Source: Rhynchosporium graminicola
Lineage: Eukaryota; Ascomycota; Leotiomycetes; Helotiales; Ploettnerulaceae
Direction of reading: 5' to 3'
NCBI GenBank assembly: GCA_900074885.1
Contig: FJUW01000032.1
Coordinates: 372,001 to 436,000 of the forward strand
DNA: 64,000 nucleotides
Below the pieces are notes generated by a model. That model was not told the origin of the DNA. It worked only from the letters and a program-made list of their open reading frames with translations, and did not search any database. Positions 23,126 through 33,373 of this stretch are shown one piece after another. The position numbers and the translations under genes are program-made. How positions within the stretch are numbered: the first letter of the stretch is position 1; each line of letters begins with the position of its first letter.

Positions 23126-24634
23126 ATGTGGGATCAATTAGAGCCAACGGCGCCTCATTTGGCCTATCTCACCATCTCGACGTTTCTGATCATCTACGCG
23201 CTCTTCTCCTTGTTCATCAGAAACACACTTCATCTCTCAGGTTAGTCAGTGTTATGATTGTTAGCTAAACCGTCTCTTAAGTACAGATTCTAATGTCCAA
23301 TAGAGCCTCCTTTGGCAGTTCTTTATGGAATCATTCTCGGTCCTCATGTACTCGGCATCATCGCACCCCGACGTTGGGGGATGGACGATGGGACCGTCCA
23401 AGAGATCACCCGGGTGATTGTTGGCATCCAATGTTTCGCTGTCGGTATTGAGCTACCTAAGCTCTACTTCCATCGGCACTGGAAATCAGTGCTGTACTTC
23501 CTTGGACCAGTTATGACCTTTTCCTGGGCCATCACGGCCCTCTTCGCATATTTTATATTCCAGACCAGCATTGCTGCGGCCTTGATAATTGGAGCATGTC
23601 TATCCCCAACCGATCCAGTGCTCGCTGCAAGTGTTCTGTCCAAGTCACGATTCAGTCAGAGAGTCCCTCCCCGTCTCAAGCATGTACTCTCCGCTGAATC
23701 GGCTTGTAATGATGGCATCTCTTTCCCTTTTCTCTACATCGGTCTAGTCGCACTCAACTTCTCCACAGCTGGCGAAGCAATCAAGGAATGGGTTCTCATC
23801 ACCATCCTATATCAATGTGTATTTGGCATCACCATCGGTCTTATAATCGGCAACCTAGCGAATCGTATCCTCCGCTTCTCCAATGGCAGAAACTACATCT
23901 CGCAACCCTCCTTTGTCGTGTTCTACCTTCTCCTTGCCATTCTCGCCATAGGCGTCGGCTCCACTCTTGGTAGCGATGATTTCCTTGTCGCATTCGGTGC
24001 TGGCGTAGGTTTCGCACACGATGGTTGGTTTGCCAAGAAGACACGCGAGGCTCCCTTCCCAACTATCATCGACTTGATGCTCAATAGCAGCCTGTTTGTT
24101 TTCTTCGGGTCCATCATTCCATGGGCGAGATTTCTCCCACGAGACGTAACTCCGCATTGTGGAGTATGGCAACTGATTCTCTTTCTCGCTCTCGTCTTGC
24201 TATTCAGGCGTATACCGATCGTACTGGCTATGAAACGTTTCATCCCCGATATCCGAACCTACCGCGAAGCCCTCTTCTGCGGACATTTCGGACCCATGGG
24301 CGTTGGTGCGCTCTTCCTCGCTATGGAAGCACGCGCCCAATTAGAAACAGGCACAGGCGTGCCTTTCGGTAAACCGAGACAGCTCACTCCTCCCTACAGT
24401 GACAAAGATAAAGCCATCGAGTTGCTGTGGCCAGTGATCTGTTTTGTGGTGCTAGGAAGCACCTTTGTGCATGGGTTGAGTACGGTGGGCATTAGTGTCA
24501 TTGGACATTTTTCGAGGAAGGAGGCGGAGAGAGCACCATTATTGGGGCAGGAGACTGATGGGTTGGAGGCAATGGATCATGAGCGCGGGAATGGAGATAG
24601 TGAGCCGGAGGTTAGTGGGAGTGAAATTGACTAG
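23126..24634 (+). CDS. Plasma-membrane Na+/H+ antiporter, Sod2/Nha1 family
   Basis: Exons 23126-23240 and 23304-24634 give about 481 residues. Around a dozen hydrophobic helices are visible. Family marks are PPLAVLYGIILGPHVLGI near the start, LSPTDPVLAASVL in the middle, and the ion-site pair Asn174-Asp175 in SAESACNDG. It should export Na+, Li+ and possibly K+ in exchange for protons. The length is like the short fission-yeast Sod2 and lacks the roughly 500-residue cytoplasmic tail of budding-yeast Nha1. The first exon encodes the first membrane helix (YLTISTFLIIYALFSLFI), and its splice donor GTTAGT restores the frame at a split Glu codon. No operon-like link to Pex2 upstream. Confidence 0.9.
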
Positions 24635-27600
24635 TCATCCGCCCTGGCATGTTTAGAAAGTCGTCATGGGTTCGGGTTATCTATTTCGTTGGGGCATTCA
24701 AAGTAGCTATGATACAGAAATCTCATTCATATTCAAGTCCAGTTCTGCCATCATCTTCGTGTTCGACGGGCAAGCCCTGAGTGCGATATAGGGAGGTCGT
24801 AGTGAAACGGCCACCATTTCCGCAGTTCCATCTTGCTGTCAGATCAGATTTACCCTGATTGCAAAGCTTACTTCGACGGCTTTCCGGCACAGATCATCTA
24901 TATCCAGCCCTCAAAGACTTAACGAACATGCACCATTCCCCAGACATGCCATACACACCCCGCCTAATGGCTCATCCATACCAACCAAGCTTTTCAGCCC
25001 CGTCCCTCCCGCTGCTGATTTTGCTTACTTTGCTTACTTTGCTTGCTTATGTTGTGTTATTGTGGTGGAGTGGATGAAGTTCTGACTTCCCCCGCGTGGC
25101 GTGACGTAAAGTGTCAGACAGAGATAGAGGTAGAGGTAGAGGTAGAGATAGAGATAGAGATAGAGACAGAGATAGAGATAGAGATAGAGATAGAGATAGA
25201 ACAGCAGCGAGCGAATAGACTTGACTGGGCTGGACATGCATATATCTGACTGTGACTAACCAACCAAACGACCTAGGAATCGCGATATGGAAAGCGATAT
25301 GGAATTCCTCATTTCGCGCCATATCTGAGGGAGGCGGGGGGGGGATAAGGAGATTGAGAGGTTGAGGATGTAACGGGGATTTGAGTGTATCAAGCCCTGT
25401 GTTCAGACTTGGCTTCCGTCTCTTGTGCATGGTGTGGTAGGGAGGTAATGATATGGAATATGGATGAGGGAGGACGAGGATGAGGATGAGAATGTATGGC
25501 TTTATTACCGTTCTCGCTCTCATTTACTTTTTTCTTTAAGATTATGCAGTATCTAGCTAGTTTGCCCGTCATCGAAAAGCCCAATGTCTAAAGGCGTCGA
25601 AATGATCCAGAAATGTGGCGGGTTGTATCTCCGGCGCTCACTGCCGTGGGTTTCTCTCACTTTCAATTCCAATTTCACGGGATTCTGATTCTTGGTCTCA
25701 CTACATACATGCCTTTGTATTTTACATTCGCAGCTTCGAAGCACTGGTACTGCTTTACTTTGGCTTAGGTATATTATCCAACTCCGTGCTTTTTGATTCT
25801 GAATATGAATCGTGCCGACTTTGAGTGTTTGTCATAGCTGTTTTCTGAGCTTGGGTCTGATCTAGGTAGGCAGTGTTCTATATACTTGGAATCGTGATGG
25901 GAATGGGCCCGGGGATTCGAGAAGAGGTGGGAAATGTGGTAGATAGATAGGTTGAAGATATCGAGTAATGACGGGGTGCGTCTTTTTTCGGTTGTTCTAT
26001 CAAATTTCTGTCATTTTATTGTTCCTCTGTTGTTAAATTAATCTTCATTGAGTGGCAGCTGTTAGCTAAGTGGTAGTTTTTGTTTCGAGGGAGTTATAGT
26101 CGTTGGAAGGAAAAGGCATGCTGGATTTTTGCTTCTGATGGTGGTCATGCTTATGAGAAGTCGAGGGAGAGGAGGAAGAAAAGCTGGCAGTGGTGGAAGG
26201 AGTGAAGGAATGGGGCGTATGCGTGGAGAGGCAGAGGGACTTCGTAAAGAAATGTTGGATGAATAGGGGAACGACGTTTTGGTATCACACAGCACATTCC
26301 ACGCTGAATAAAGCATTCCATTGAAAAGGAAGCAGCAAAAGTTCTTCATGCCATTTCAAATATTTACATAATTACATTCGCATTCAAAACTTTGGACTTG
26401 TGAGTCACAGAGTCCTGACTATGACTTCTTGTGACTCTTTCTGAATCACAAATAGATATCTAAAACAATCTTGAATCAGCTAGAAACTTTGCCGATATAA
26501 GAATCATACCAATAGCAATCTAGTTTAAAAATTTGCACCACACTTTTAACAACCTGCAGGATATGCAGCTACATCAGTCTTATCTGAAATCTTTGCAACA
26601 CCTTCATGGCAGAACAAGAGCTTCAAGAACCCTTGGGTAACAAGTCTTACGTGATCTACTGTGTAAGGACGACTGTAGTTTCTTGCTAGAATTTTATCGT
26701 AAGGTTGAGTGTCTGGGTATTGGCCATTACCTTGCTGGCTGGGATGCTCATGAATCTGATTCTGGGTTATCTTGACGTGAGATAGGAGATCACACTTTGC
26801 TTTTCAGCAGGGTAGTTTGGAAGAAGAATGAAAAGCGAGCGATTTGACGGTGGGATAGTGAGGTGAAAATTTAATCATAAGGTGTAAGATAAAACTGGAG
26901 AGAGAAACGTTTGATTTTGTATATAATGAAAGTTATCATAATTCGAAGCTTTTGTATTCTTTGTACATTGCCTCTCTATCATGTCTAACCCTGGAGCTAG
27001 ATTTATCTATTCAGAAGCAGTATAGCCTATTATGAATTTCTCAAAGCTTGCATATCTGAATCTTAGTTTCTTGACACGATCTCTACGACCGATAAATACG
27101 GAATAATTTAATTGTAACATCGCTAACATGTTTCCCAACAACCACAACCTCAACAAATCGACCTACCGTGCCGTTCTCAAACTAAAGGCCCGCCGCTGAT
27201 AAAAACAAAATCTTGCTTTTAATCACCACATTGACAGAAATTGATACTAAGAGCCCACCCGGGTAAGTGTAAAATCCTCAAAATAGCGAAGACATGGCCA
27301 CGGGTGGCTTCGGCCTACTAGCAGCTAAGGAAGACACTCTACTTGTCCTGGTCTGATATGTTTTGCCCTGCCAGTTTTGTAGTCTGTTCGTGTTTTTCTT
27401 TATTGTTTTGGGCTTCTGGTCCTTTTTGAGGATATAGTAGCACTGTTGGATTGTGACTGTGACTAAAACCCTGATTGGATTCAGCAAGTAATACACTCGG
27501 GAATCATCCAACATCAACTGATATCAAGTTTCAACAAATTACTCATGGCTCCAGCTTACTCTATTGCGTCCTTCTATCCCTCATTTGTGTATCTAAACTA

Positions 27601-27684
27601 TCAAATATGAACCATCAACACACAGCCTAAAGCTAGAAATCCCATATATCTCACAACTCCAAGAACCCAACAAAAAAAGACAAG
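24635..27684. other. Gene-poor region
   Basis: About 3 kb without a supportable gene. A GATAGA/GGTAGA array lies at about 25120-25200. The rest is AT-rich with short open frames of simple composition. Confidence 0.5.
25120..25200 (+). repeat. GATAGA microsatellite
   Basis: About thirteen hexamers, mostly GATAGA with GGTAGA and GACAGA variants. It yields long spurious open frames on both strands. Confidence 0.93.
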
Positions 27685-28200
27685 ATGTGCACCACCCTCT
27701 CAGTAGCCTGCCGAAGCTGCAGCCACACCCACGTCATCATTTCGCTCTGCGACTACTATAAAGCGAAACAAGAATCCTCAGCACACGATTCAGGCCAAGC
27801 TGAATATAACTACAAAGACTGTAACCAGTTGACAGAAAGCGATATGGAGGTCAATGCTTCTGATGACAGTCATGATTGTCCCGCACGGTATGTTCCTATG
27901 GCTATTGATAAATTCTAGTGATATTGCGTAAGTAAGATACAAGAGTAAGAATTACTGATTGTGGGTGGGATGAATAGGCGGAGAATGAGATTCGGGATGC
28001 CTTTTGAAGGTAAGAGGAAACAGGGACCGGAGAAGGAGGGAAGTACGGAGGAGGAGCACGTGGTCGAAACTGAGGGGGAACATGAAGGGAAGGGAGGGAA
28101 GGAACAGGATCGAAGAATGAAAGAGGCACTTGAGGATGAGAATCACGGATGGGGAGTTCGAGAAGGTTTAGAGGAGGATGGCCATGGATGGGGAGCATAA
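27685..28200 (+). CDS. Small hypothetical protein starting Met-Cys, basic-acidic tail
   Basis: Exons 27685-27887 and 27978-28200 give about 141 residues. The first exon starts MCTTLSVACRSCSHTH and carries five more Cys. After the splice (GTATGT donor, GAATAG acceptor) comes RRRMRFGMPFEGKRK and then a Glu/Lys-rich tail with two GHGWG-like units. No signal peptide or membrane helix. The pattern Met-Cys near the start, a Cys-containing middle and an Arg-rich RMRFG segment recalls short hypothetical proteins common in filamentous fungi; I know no function. The gene call rests on the clean splice and the sensible continuation of the frame. It sits alone in gene-poor DNA, next to a second Met-Cys protein at 28851. 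Confidence 0.6.
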
Positions 28201-28850
28201 AGAGATGTAGGTAGAGGTGACTCAACGAGATCCCTTCCATTGTGTAGCTTGTATTACAGAATATTCACTGTCTTACCCACATTACAGAACATTTATCTGG
28301 TCTTGAAAGAAATATAGCCTGTTCTTCAAAATGCAAGAACTCTGATACGAGTAATGATACAGGCATCTTCGACAATATTCGGTCATACAACAATGAAGTG
28401 TCTCATTTCGTGTTATTCTTTACAACATATACTATATCATTATAATAAACAACATAAGCCTAGATCTTTTGCCCCGTCCCTTTGTTAATCCCCTTCTGAA
28501 TCATCGAATAACTTCTCCCTGAACTTCGATCGTCAAGTCAGTAATCTAGCACATGCACGAACCCGTCTCCAGGACCCCTTACAAACGGAGCCTCTATCCT
28601 ACCCTACTTTACCCAAAACCGCCTTCCCAATACTACCTTGCAAAGGCTCACCCGGAATAAATATTTGTAGGATCCATCCATCCATCCCCAAATCGCAAAC
28701 AAACATCGCAAATTTGATCAAGTTGAACCTCTGCACCGACTCAGATCAAGCAAGCACCTCGCCCAAACCTACCACCCGCAAATCTTCCCTCACCCACTTT
28801 CTCATCCAGCCACAAGCCCAACTCAACCCACCCGAACTCCACCAATCAGG
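28201..28850. other. Intergenic region, no gene seen
   Basis: AT-rich first half, then C-rich low-complexity sequence from about 28480 that probably forms the leader of the small gene at 28851. Confidence 0.45.
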
Positions 28851-29030
28851 ATGTGCATCGAGCAAGACACAGCATCCCTCGCCTACGGATCTCAATACAC
28901 AACAATCATACTCTGCAAAGCGCACCGGAAAGCCATGTACAACGAGTCCCAGCCCGTGACAGTGCGAGATTGCAAGAAATATGCGAGGCTGCCTGTCAAA
29001 TTTGAGGTTGGGAGTGGTGACTGGTTTTGA
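28851..29030 (+). CDS. Very small Met-Cys protein, hypothetical
   Basis: A 59-residue open frame starting MCIEQDTASLAYGSQYTTI, then ILCKAHRKA and a Lys/Arg-rich end. It lines up loosely with the protein at 27685: both start Met-Cys, and 20 to 22 residues later have Ile-Ile(-Ser)-Leu-Cys followed by basic residues. That similarity and the C-rich leader upstream are the only support. No splice site is needed. A longer open frame in another phase overlaps it (28714-28959), but is Pro/Ser/Thr-rich and less protein-like. Confidence 0.4.
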   Translation: MCIEQDTASLAYGSQYTTIILCKAHRKAMYNESQPVTVRDCKKYARLPVKFEVGSGDWF

Positions 29031-29502
29031 GATTATAGGAGCGGGGGGGAGGGGGTATGAGTTGCTTTCGGAGCTGAGCTTTGTGGAACTCGGTCCTTTT
29101 TTTGACAGAAGGTGACTCTGCTGATTCTTGAGGATGGAAAGTGAGTAGTCGTGGTTTTGGTGGTGGTTGATGTGCGAGGATGCTTGATGGAAACTAAAGA
29201 TAATTAGATATGGGAGGGCGAGGGAACAGGAAAGAGGGCGTTATGGTAGTGAGCGTGAGGAGACGACGTGGGCGTTCATGCTAGAGTTTGGGGCTGATGA
29301 CTCTCGAAAGAAGCACTTGCTTCCTACGGACCGCAAGGCAGAATGGGAGCTTTAGCAGAAGGCACAAAGAACACACGAGAAGTGTATGATACAATAACCG
29401 CGCTCACGCTTTCTGCCTGACATGGCATCTACTAACCTCTTACAAAAAAGAGCCCACCAAACTCCAATTCACATGAGCTATACAAAATCTATCATGTCCA
29501 AT
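29031..29502. other. Intergenic region, no gene seen
   Basis: G-rich stretch at 29040-29060, otherwise unremarkable; 3' side of the mannosidase gene. Confidence 0.45.
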
Positions 29503-32500
29503 TCACACCACAATAATGTTCCCAATCACTATCCCCTGACTCTCAATATGATACCTTCTCCTAAGCCCCACACTCCTCGCCCGTCTAAGCTTCTCCTCTG
29601 TCTCCTTTCCGCCCCCAACCATAACCATAGAAATCTGATGATGCCTCACCAATCCACTCGGCGTCACCTGCGACTTTTCCAACACTGGTCGGATCAGATG
29701 CTCTCCATTGCTCTTCGGCATGCCATCGCCGTCTCCTTCAAGTTCGTCATCGAACCCTGATATTATAATCACGAGTTTCAAGCTCTTGGCAGAAGGCACG
29801 AAACTTGGGATGTTGGCGAGTTTCTCGGAGAAGGTGCAGCCACCACGACGCATAACAATGATATCGTGGTTCTTTGCAGCATCCTCAGGGAGTTTACTGG
29901 TGCAGGATTCGCCGGCAAAGTATTTTCTCGTCCATGTCAAGCTTTCGGGTTGAGAGCCAAGGTTTGGGTCTGGAGCATCGGCTATTTCAACTATTGGCGC
30001 TGCGCCCATACCGGTAGGTGAGATAGCTGGAAGGGTGATGAATAGGTAGTTTGTAGGAATTTCGGGCTTAGGGAGAATCGTTGCAGTTGGTTCGCGCATT
30101 GCGGATGTGACTTGACGGAGGAGGGAAGATATCATGGTTCTGTATTCGGCGGCGAGCCCGGTGCTAAAGTCGTCGGCTGAAATTCGAGGACCATCTTCGA
30201 AGATGTCTTGAGTTGCTTCGGCTTCATAGAACTCCTCATCACTACCAGTGGATGTAGAGTTGACCACAACGGGGTTGTCCAGTTGAAGAACAATATCGGC
30301 CATGACTGTGTCTCGGACGCGCGTGAACGAGGGATCAACCATGTCACCAATCACGTCACGCGGGATGAAGACTTGTTCGTCCCGACCAAGAGGCATATTG
30401 GCAATGCTCGACACGCGATACGACTCCATCAGTGGTCCATCAGTGGATTGGTACGGAGAAGGTGATTCGTAGATCATGCCAATTCTAATTCCGGAAAGGC
30501 TTTTCACAAGTATTCCTTCGTTTAGGCGAGCGAGTCCTTGAGGCCCAAGAACCAGATAGCTAGACTCTGAGGCAGACGTCGAAGGATTACTAATAGGAAA
30601 CTCAATGCTAAATGTCTGCTTGAATGGTAGCTTAGAACACATTCCATTAAGTGGCATGAGGGTATTCGGAAGTGTCCAGGGATAATAAGAATGATTCGTG
30701 ATTTGCGTGACCGGTTGTTGCACGTCGCCTATGTATTCGTTCTGGACCTTGCCTTCAATTGCATGTGAGTTCTGTATCAAATGTAGACCGATCAGACTGG
30801 CAGCATGAAATATATCCTTCCTGGCAGCAGTTGCAGATATGGTCAAAGGAACAGCTGTTGCGGCTACTGGGCACGTATCCCTGGCACCTACCGCCTCATA
30901 AGGCTGTACAGCCTTTGTTGGAGGAAGTTTCCTCTTGACAACACCCGGATTCTTCTTCTTAGGAATCAAGAGTGGATGGCCTTCCGTGGTGAAGACATAG
31001 GCTGCATCAAGCGAATTCAAAGGATGTTCGGTATCAAACAGAAGATAAAGATATTTTGCAGTCTCTCCAAGAAAGAAACTTTCCATCCGATCACTCTTCT
31101 CTCCTGTCCTTACGTCTTGAAGGCCAGACCAGCCACATTCCGTCCAACATCTTCGCTTGATATCTTCCAGGACCATCTCGCCAACATGGAGATACCAAGG
31201 ATCCCGTGTGGCTCTGTAAAGATGATAATTCGATTCAATAAACTCCGGTCGGCCTGGCCACCATCCTAAACCACCTTCAACTTGGCCATTCTGAACTGAC
31301 CATCTCTCTGGCAGTGCTGCATATCGGGTCCATAGCGCAGTGTACAACAGGTTTGTCTCAATAGCCTCTTCTACTTCTCCGGCAAGTGTCAACAAACCAG
31401 GATAGTATGCACCCAGACTATCTATCCAGTATGCTTGCGGCGATCCCGTGGTAAGATGAGCGTTGACATAGTGAGGGTGATGAGTACCGCTATACAAATG
31501 TCTCTTGATCGCAGCATGTGCTTCCTGCCACGCCATTAAGAATGCCTCCGAAGAATTTTCCTCCACAGTCAAAGGATTGTAAATGGTATTCGGATCTAAC
31601 CACGACTGATGTGGCTCTTTATACGGTACGGTCAAATTCGGCTGGTCGTGTCCAGAAAGTAAGATATGCGTTTTCAGGGCATACTCGAAAAAGCTGTCTG
31701 CTCCAGCACCAATACCGGCGTATGCCCCAATCCAATTCCCATTTTCCGCATCGACGCCAGCCCCAATAAGTCCAATGTTGCTCCTTCTAGCCCAAACTGC
31801 CCAGAATGCTCGTTTACCAAGCTGTTCAAATCTCGGATCTCCAGTAAGTCGACTCAAGACTGTAAATTCCAGGACCAGACTCCCAGCTCCAGCGCTGCAG
31901 GTCTCTGTTATCTCTGGCGCTCCTTCCTGGACAAAGTCGTTCGCCTCGTCCGAGTCCTGGTGCAAAGGGGAGTTCGTATAAAAAGGTATCCCATGGCGCA
32001 AGTTTACTCGAGGGTACGGCATGCCGGTCGCAGTATAGAAAGCTGGTAGCAGGCGCTGAGCAAGATCCAAAGCAAGCCGCAGCAATTGTCCATTGTATTT
32101 AAATCCATTCGGCCACGCAATCGCTGGTATCTCGCCCTTCTGTAACCTTTGCTTCGATCCTGCTGACTTTGGTGGATTGTACCCATGGATTGGCAAGTCT
32201 CCAGCAGCAAACAGATGTGCGCTCACAAGCCCACCAACTCCCCTGATCACTGTCTCAAAGACTTGGACTTTGCTATCAACATCGAATCCCCGTGCCCTCT
32301 GTCCCTGGCCTAAAGGACCACTTGTGCCATCTCCATATTGTGATACCAACGAAGCCACGCCATTTTGGAAGTCTTGCAGGGCCTTGGGTCCGGTTCGTCT
32401 GGAGTCGGGAGGGGCAGATGCCAGTATGGCCAGGGTGGAGAGACTGTCGATCAGGGTAAGGGAGTAATTCCCCAAGACATCGTTGAGTTCGACGTTTCGT

Positions 32501-32715
32501 GGATTGCCAGGGTCTCGAGTCAAAGGTACACAGGAAACCGGTCGTAGCTCGTCTTCCGGAAATGCGACATCCATATAATTGTCGAAACCATGATAGAACA
32601 TCTCTACAGTCTCTTGTCTTAATTCCGCGATCCTCGCCGGCGTCATCGCACTGGCAATAGCCAGCCATAATGTGGAAAATCCCCATATCACCCATTTAAA
32701 TCGCGGACTACCCAT
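29503..32715 (-). CDS. MNL1: ER degradation-enhancing alpha-mannosidase-like protein, GH47
   Basis: Intronless, about 1070 residues from the ATG at 32715. That start gives a good signal peptide (WVIWGFSTLWLAIASA); the open frame extends 35 codons further upstream without one. The GH47 domain fills roughly residues 25-560: YHGFDNYMDVAFPEDELRP, ETCSAGAGSLVLEF, FIESNYHLYRATRDPWYLHV, ESFFLGETAKYLYLLFD and FTTEGHPL, the last being the calcium-binding Thr region. A C-terminal part near residues 900-1050 contains a protease-associated-like segment (DIIVMRRGGCTFSEKL). The family (yeast Htm1/Mnl1, human EDEM) trims mannose from misfolded glycoproteins in the ER lumen, marking them for degradation. Yeast Htm1 works with protein disulfide isomerase. 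The long C-terminal extension is usual for fungal members. Confidence 0.9.
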   Translation of the reverse strand: MGSPRFKWVIWGFSTLWLAIASAMTPARIAELRQETVEMFYHGFDNYMDVAFPEDELRPVSCVPLTRDPGNPRNVELNDVLGNYSLTLIDSLSTLAILASAPPDSRRTGPKALQDFQNGVASLVSQYGDGTSGPLGQGQRARGFDVDSKVQVFETVIRGVGGLVSAHLFAAGDLPIHGYNPPKSAGSKQRLQKGEIPAIAWPNGFKYNGQLLRLALDLAQRLLPAFYTATGMPYPRVNLRHGIPFYTNSPLHQDSDEANDFVQEGAPEITETCSAGAGSLVLEFTVLSRLTGDPRFEQLGKRAFWAVWARRSNIGLIGAGVDAENGNWIGAYAGIGAGADSFFEYALKTHILLSGHDQPNLTVPYKEPHQSWLDPNTIYNPLTVEENSSEAFLMAWQEAHAAIKRHLYSGTHHPHYVNAHLTTGSPQAYWIDSLGAYYPGLLTLAGEVEEAIETNLLYTALWTRYAALPERWSVQNGQVEGGLGWWPGRPEFIESNYHLYRATRDPWYLHVGEMVLEDIKRRCWTECGWSGLQDVRTGEKSDRMESFFLGETAKYLYLLFDTEHPLNSLDAAYVFTTEGHPLLIPKKKNPGVVKRKLPPTKAVQPYEAVGARDTCPVAATAVPLTISATAARKDIFHAASLIGLHLIQNSHAIEGKVQNEYIGDVQQPVTQITNHSYYPWTLPNTLMPLNGMCSKLPFKQTFSIEFPISNPSTSASESSYLVLGPQGLARLNEGILVKSLSGIRIGMIYESPSPYQSTDGPLMESYRVSSIANMPLGRDEQVFIPRDVIGDMVDPSFTRVRDTVMADIVLQLDNPVVVNSTSTGSDEEFYEAEATQDIFEDGPRISADDFSTGLAAEYRTMISSLLRQVTSAMREPTATILPKPEIPTNYLFITLPAISPTGMGAAPIVEIADAPDPNLGSQPESLTWTRKYFAGESCTSKLPEDAAKNHDIIVMRRGGCTFSEKLANIPSFVPSAKSLKLVIIISGFDDELEGDGDGMPKSNGEHLIRPVLEKSQVTPSGLVRHHQISMVMVGGGKETEEKLRRARSVGLRRRYHIESQGIVIGNIIVV

Positions 32716-33373
32716 AGAGAGAGCGCTCCAGGACGGGCCTGACAAAGCTCGCCATCGCAATGGCATCACCGATGCGTATTTTTGGCGGAAGGCATGTGAG
32801 CTTGGCCAATGCAAGATCACACCCTTGTATGATAAGTTGAGGCCAGATGGAGATATCGAATTTCGGAGGTTGTGACTATGACGAGGGTGGAATGTGGTGG
32901 CCGAGGCTGGTATTCCTGATGTGAGAAGTGGCCGCTTCTGGCCGAACCCCTGTCAGTAAATGTCCTAGGAGCACGTGAACGTATATAAAAGTCAATATCT
33001 CTTTCGAGGCCTTTTCAAAGAGAATTCCTGTCAGAGCCTACAGAGGGAATTGAACATATTAGGGCTGCGTATATTGAGTTGAGTGTAGCTACGATCGCAC
33101 AGAGTGGATGTTATTTCTTCCATTGCATCGTCGAAATGAATGGTTTTGGTGAATTACACACAGTGTTCCCACGGTGCAAATATCTATGAATGAATAAATT
33201 GAGAATTCAGCCACTATTACAGCCAACACGTGATCCCAAAGTACATTTGACGCCAGATATAGGTCCCTGCCATGTGCTGGAAAGGCACTTGACAATTGTC
33301 CCGTATTTTGTCGCTCAAAAACAACACAAACTCCTGGTATTCCTTTCCATCGAAATTCGGTATACAGACCATA
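32716..33373. other. Intergenic region, no gene seen
   Basis: About 660 bases between two minus-strand genes: the promoter of the mannosidase gene and the 3' end of the regulator gene. Confidence 0.5.

Noticed and set aside
25047..25523. Long open frames over the GATAGA array on both strands
   Set aside because: They are products of hexamer repeats (Leu-Ser or Ile-Glu runs) and have no normal protein composition.
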